This document shows, piece after piece, positions 60,263 through 64,000 of a DNA stretch of 64,000 nucleotides. The stretch covers positions 129,741,501 to 129,805,500 of the forward strand of contig CM059584.1 in NCBI GenBank assembly GCA_030407085.1. Reading direction: 5' to 3'. Below the pieces are notes generated by a model that worked only from the letters and a program-made list of their open reading frames with translations, ran no database searches and was not told where the DNA came from. The DNA comes from Trichopria drosophilae. Lineage: Eukaryota; Arthropoda; Insecta; Hymenoptera; Diapriidae. Both the position numbers and the translations under genes were made by a program. Numbering within the stretch: the stretch's first letter is position 1; each line of letters opens with the position of its first letter.

Positions 60263-61439
60263 TGCCGGGCGGCGGCGTCGCGCCGGATGGCAAGACGGGA
60301 AGAGGCGGCGGGGACCACCGGAGAGCCGTTCTGCGATTAGACTTACAAAACAAACGGGCCCGATCTTGGTCCCGCTCGGACCAATGGCGTAGCATCAACC
60401 GATCCCGATAAGGGGCACCAGATAATTGGATCCACTCTTGGAGGAAGACTCAGCTGAGTCAGTGCCGATTCGCGATTCCGATCCGGAGGGTCGACGACCT
60501 TGACTAATTCTGTTGCAGTCGAAAAGCTCGACTGAAAAAGCGATTCGTGAAACGCAGAGAGAAGACGAACGACTCGATTGGTCCCTTATACGGAATTTGG
60601 AAGAAAAACCAGGTCCCCTTTCGCCCCCCCCCCCTTGTTTTCTTGATCTCAAATCTGATCGCGATGCGAACTCGCTGCTTTGACTTATCGTCGCACCCGA
60701 AGAGATCGACGTCGCATCCCTCTCTTCTCCAGCTACAATTTGAAGAATCGAGTAAGAGAATGGCAATGTCAAAAGATTCTTCTTTTACCGATTCTACCGT
60801 AGAATATGCTCAATTCTTCACAACTGCAATTCGCAAGAAGGAAGCGAGGGGTTCGCGCACGAGACCCATCCTCGAATTATTTATGACGTGCACGACGGGC
60901 CGGGGCCATTCCAACTAATTAATTTCATTTTTACGTTTCGACGGAGCTTTGCCATGAAAAAGGATTTACTCCGGTCACGTAAGTGGATGACGGTATTTAT
61001 CGGCGCGACCGTTCCAAACATGCCGTAATGGAGTAATTGGTCGGGTAATTGGGAAGCGATGCGGGACGGGATTCTACGCCTATGGCGTGAAACGAGAGGT
61101 CACTCGAAGATGCGTCCTCAAAAACGAATCCCACCCAATTGTCTCGATTATAAGAAACCGAAGTTCATTGAGTTGAGAATAATCGCATCTCTCAATGATT
61201 GCTTTGTTGGAAAATTATATAGCATGGCCAAATGCTCTTGATGGCGATTTCCGGTCCATGTTTCGTGAGTATTTCGAATTAAGGAACTCGGCTACGTATA
61301 TAAAACTTGAGATTATTTAGAGGTTTCTTACGTTTGAATGAATGTCTATTTCAGTGCATTATTTCGCGTATGATAAACTGTTTTATTTTGATACTCTTCA
61401 ATATTTGAAAATTAAAGACCATTTGCTGTGGATGAAGTT

Positions 61440-62000
61440 AGGTGTAATATAGCTGGCGCTACACGCTGGGGACGTCAAGGCGTATACGCCGGGGTGCCAG
61501 AGAGCAGTGTCCACCTCCTAGAAACATAGCCTCTACCCTCTATTGATCGAACGGGCTGCCCTGAGCTCTAGTCGAGTGGACTGGACACACCACGAGTCCG
61601 TAACCCTCGCACGACCCTGCGATGCTCCTTGTACTATACCACGCCACGTAATCTTCGTGTACGTATACGTTCACGCACACGTTTCCCGATGAAGGACCGC
61701 CAGCTAAAAGACGCCAAAAATGCTTCGTCTTGGGGATTGCTGCTACGAGGGGGTCGCTCTAGTACGGTCTTCGAAATTCGCGTATTTTCTCTAGAATACG
61801 CGTGCACGCGTACACACTACCAAGAATCGCTTCCATGTACGGACGTAAATTCGCGCGGACACACACGTCCGTGTCCTTGGGGATCGTAAAAGCCAGGACC
61901 CTCTAGCGATGCGGGTTTATTGGACACTGGGTACCGAGCAGAGGTAATTGTCTGGAAACGAACGTCTCGGAAGCTCGCAGACACGAATTTTACTCTAAAG
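61440..62000. promoter_or_regulatory. CpG-rich island with short palindromes
   Basis: GC-rich DNA carries the 12-bp palindrome GGCGTATACGCC (about 61483-61494) and a hairpin CGCGTATT/AATACGCG (61779-61786 and 61795-61802). The plus-strand frame 61629-61889 is not recognised. Confidence 0.3.
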
Positions 62001-63400
62001 AAATTGAGAGTCCGGCAGTGGGAGCAAACTGTAACGTTCGCTTGGTTTCTTTTCTTATTTTTCGGTGACTAAATCTTAAATTACGTGTTGTTAGAATTGG
62101 ATATTTTGTCTGTTTTAAATCATTGTGTTTCTTACGATCATACACAATAGGTGCTTTTGTTATCGAAGAAAATGTTATCATGATGGACATCCTGTTGACA
62201 TTTTAGACGTAGTAGAATTCTATTTCATTTCACTGTGGATATTATTCAATTCTTTTATTATTATTTTAGATTGTTATTTAATGCCATCCGAGGAATGAGA
62301 TAAATCATGTTGAATCCTGTCGAACATCCCTTCTTTCCATGAAAGAAATAAATTCTAAACCAGTCAAGGAATGAAAATCCCTATAATAAAATTAGTGTAA
62401 TAGAACCTTGGATTGCACTCTCGTTACGATTGTAACATTGAAAGCGATAAGAAATGCAAGTTGTCGAACTGTCAGTCTTCGAAGCATAAACGAGCGTGTT
62501 TCATATTTTATTAGACGCAAAATAGAAGCTCTTGCATTACTTGCCATCGTGCACGCAACGCGATATAATAAGGACGCAAGCGTTGATGCTCTTGAAATAA
62601 CCACAACAATAATAATAATAGCTGTGTCTGTAGGTTTTCGTGCGGAAATACCATTGAACCGGTTCGAGTCTACTTCCGTTTAATATTGCCAGCTCGATGA
62701 TTCTATAAATATATGCAAGAAGAGACGATGTTAGAACATCCTTGTAATTTTATCCCGTTCGGAAAGTAAAATCCAATCTAATTAATCGGTGAAACGTTCC
62801 GTGCGATGTACCTGCAAATGTCATAGTAGCCAAACTTTTGATATATCTAACAACTGAAAGGCTTATATTTTATATTTGGACTAAACTTTTGAACTAAAGA
62901 ATATTAAAAACTCTGGAGACGAAGGAGGTTGTTAAATCCTTGATCGGAGAATCGATTTGAACTAAACTACTTTGAACTTATTTTAAACATTCTGGTGATT
63001 TATAGCCCTAGAACTAATAAAACATTTTAAACTCTCTCAACCTTGAAGGGATTCTAAAATTTTAATGGCTTTGAATGTCTTCGAAACATAGAATTCGATA
63101 GTTGATAATATAAATATAGAGCAACGTATCTCGCTTTATTTCTGACAGTATATTGTGGAAGTCAAGATTTAACAAATGATATGACGATATGTGAAGTGCA
63201 GATAAAAGCTCAATTAAGATTGTTTCTCATGGATATCTGATCTTGGTGTATTTGGCAGACAATATGAAAGCTAATCCCCCAACCCAAAGGATTGTCTATT
63301 TCAAATTTGTTCCTCCAAAGTATGAAAAAATACCCCATGACTGAAATTGCAATAATGAAACTGTAAATCGAAGGATCAATATTTCAGGTAAATCATTGAC
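62000..63400. other. Mixed DNA, nothing recognised
   Basis: The segment at 62400-62690 is more balanced in composition and has one open frame on each strand (62408-62683 plus, 62392-62604 minus). Neither resembles a known protein. The remainder is AT-rich. Confidence 0.4.
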
Positions 63401-63439
63401 TTATTACCTTTATTGCACAGCGTAAATCAAACAAAAAAT

Positions 63440-64000
63440 TCCTTGCACTCTCTTAACTGGATAAAAGATTGAGCGCGAAAGAAGATGCATGGAAGAAAAC
63501 GATTGGAACACGAAGAAAGAGATGACTCCAAGAAAAAGAGAAATAAAGAGAGAACGATAAAGTAGAAGAAGCGATCGGAGGGTGAGCGAGAGATCAAAAC
63601 GATTCTCGCTACATCGGGAGCTACTTCGATAAAGGAAAAAGCGTCGCGCCGCGCCGATCATAAATAAAGTTAAACGACACGCGGAGGGCACTTCTTTCGC
63701 TGGCGTGGAAAAAGTTTGTGCGCCAGGACCCTATAGGCGAAGGTTTCACGGAACCGATTTCACGAAGTAGGTACGACTTCCGGGAAATGACCTCGCGCTA
63801 CCCCGCAATGGGAGGCGAGAGAGACGCGGTGGTGGGTAGGGGAAAAAACGACGGAAAGAAAGAAATAAGACGAAGATGAGTCGGAGAAAGAGAAACGGCA
63901 AGAAGAAGAATAAGACAGTCCAAACCAAAGAGAGATAGAGATCACCCCGTCCGACGTCGCGCGCCGCCGGCGGGACTACACGCGAAGCTTGTGCCACTAT
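63440..64000. promoter_or_regulatory. GC-rich island with long GA tracts at the window edge
   Basis: Purine-rich tracts at 63470-63600 and 63830-63945 flank CpG-rich DNA (63630-63830). The last 60 bases are strongly CpG-rich and cut by the window end. The two minus-strand frames here are low-complexity (serine, leucine, phenylalanine, arginine) products of the GA tracts. Confidence 0.35.

Larger units (their letters stand above)
59400..61260. promoter_or_regulatory. Largest CpG island of the window
   Basis: This is the longest GC- and CpG-rich block. It has a TATA/initiator pair near 60073-60102, a YY1-type site at 60252, a run of C at about 60626-60634, and (GGCGGCGG)-like words at 60258-60330. 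Frames on both strands are open in several phases and begin with non-ATG codons. A promoter with a non-coding first exon is the most natural reading, but nothing ties it to a known gene. Confidence 0.4.

Noticed and set aside
62640..62680. tRNA T-arm, because of GGTTCGAGTC
   Set aside because: No A box, anticodon arm or acceptor pairing could be found upstream.

Overview
This window looks like nuclear DNA of an insect, mostly intergenic or intronic and rich in repeats. The background is very AT-rich with long A/T runs. It is interrupted by short GC- and CpG-rich islands that carry GA-rich tracts, TATA-like and YY1-like (ATGGCGGC) sites. Scattered short TTAGG/CCTAA runs at about 789, 16020 and 56160 match the arthropod telomere unit. 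A hymenopteran is my best guess from the base composition, but this is inference. I find no intact protein-coding gene with confidence. The open reading frames are short, often lack an ATG, often occur on both strands of one island, and match no family I recognise.

The clearest gene-like remnant is a broken non-LTR retrotransposon (LINE) on the minus strand at 33.74-35.06 kb. It keeps degenerate reverse transcriptase (FAD-box) and RNase H motifs in the right order, interrupted by stops and frameshifts. A tRNA-Thr(TGT)-like sequence with a poly-T stretch lies at 6.86-6.93 kb. Weak splice-bounded candidate exons lie at 23.65-23.76 kb (+), 24.92-25.01 kb (+) and 51.88-51.99 kb (-).

Most of the readable structure is repeats. 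(1) Foldback or palindromic elements occur at 12.83-13.82 kb (TTA flanks), 22.01-22.60 kb, 25.98-26.18 kb (perfect 8-bp target duplication), 38.47-39.31 kb, 43.44-43.74 kb and 44.98-46.50 kb (two arms of about 560 bp, with a third partial arm copy in the spacer). (2) A family of small TIR elements with ends like CCCTGGTAGAAATT occurs at 43.98, 47.74, 47.94, 49.11-50.34 and 53.89 kb; the best copies are flanked by TA. (3) Strongly diverged tandem arrays lie at 2.4-4.8, 12.2-14.8, 18.5-19.0 and 25.9-27.7 kb. Two of them are interrupted by the foldback elements, which gives a relative age order. (4) A 2.7-kb field of AGTGAAA/TTTCACT motifs lies at 20.3-22.96 kb. (5) A GTGCGCGAA array with an adjoining hairpin lies at 48.49-48.77 kb.

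GC-rich islands lie at about 4.9-5.5, 11.4-12.1, 19.4-20.0, 27.8-28.5, 29.5-29.85, 33.0-33.4, 36.0-36.7, 40.1-40.8, 42.0-42.65, 54.2-54.6, 56.9-57.2, 57.7-59.0, 59.4-61.3, 61.4-62.0 and 63.4-64.0 kb. They become frequent at the right edge, so a gene or promoter may lie just beyond the window. The candidate novel items are the 198-bp foldback built of a CCGACA micro-array, the nested 45-kb foldback and the TA-flanked TIR family.
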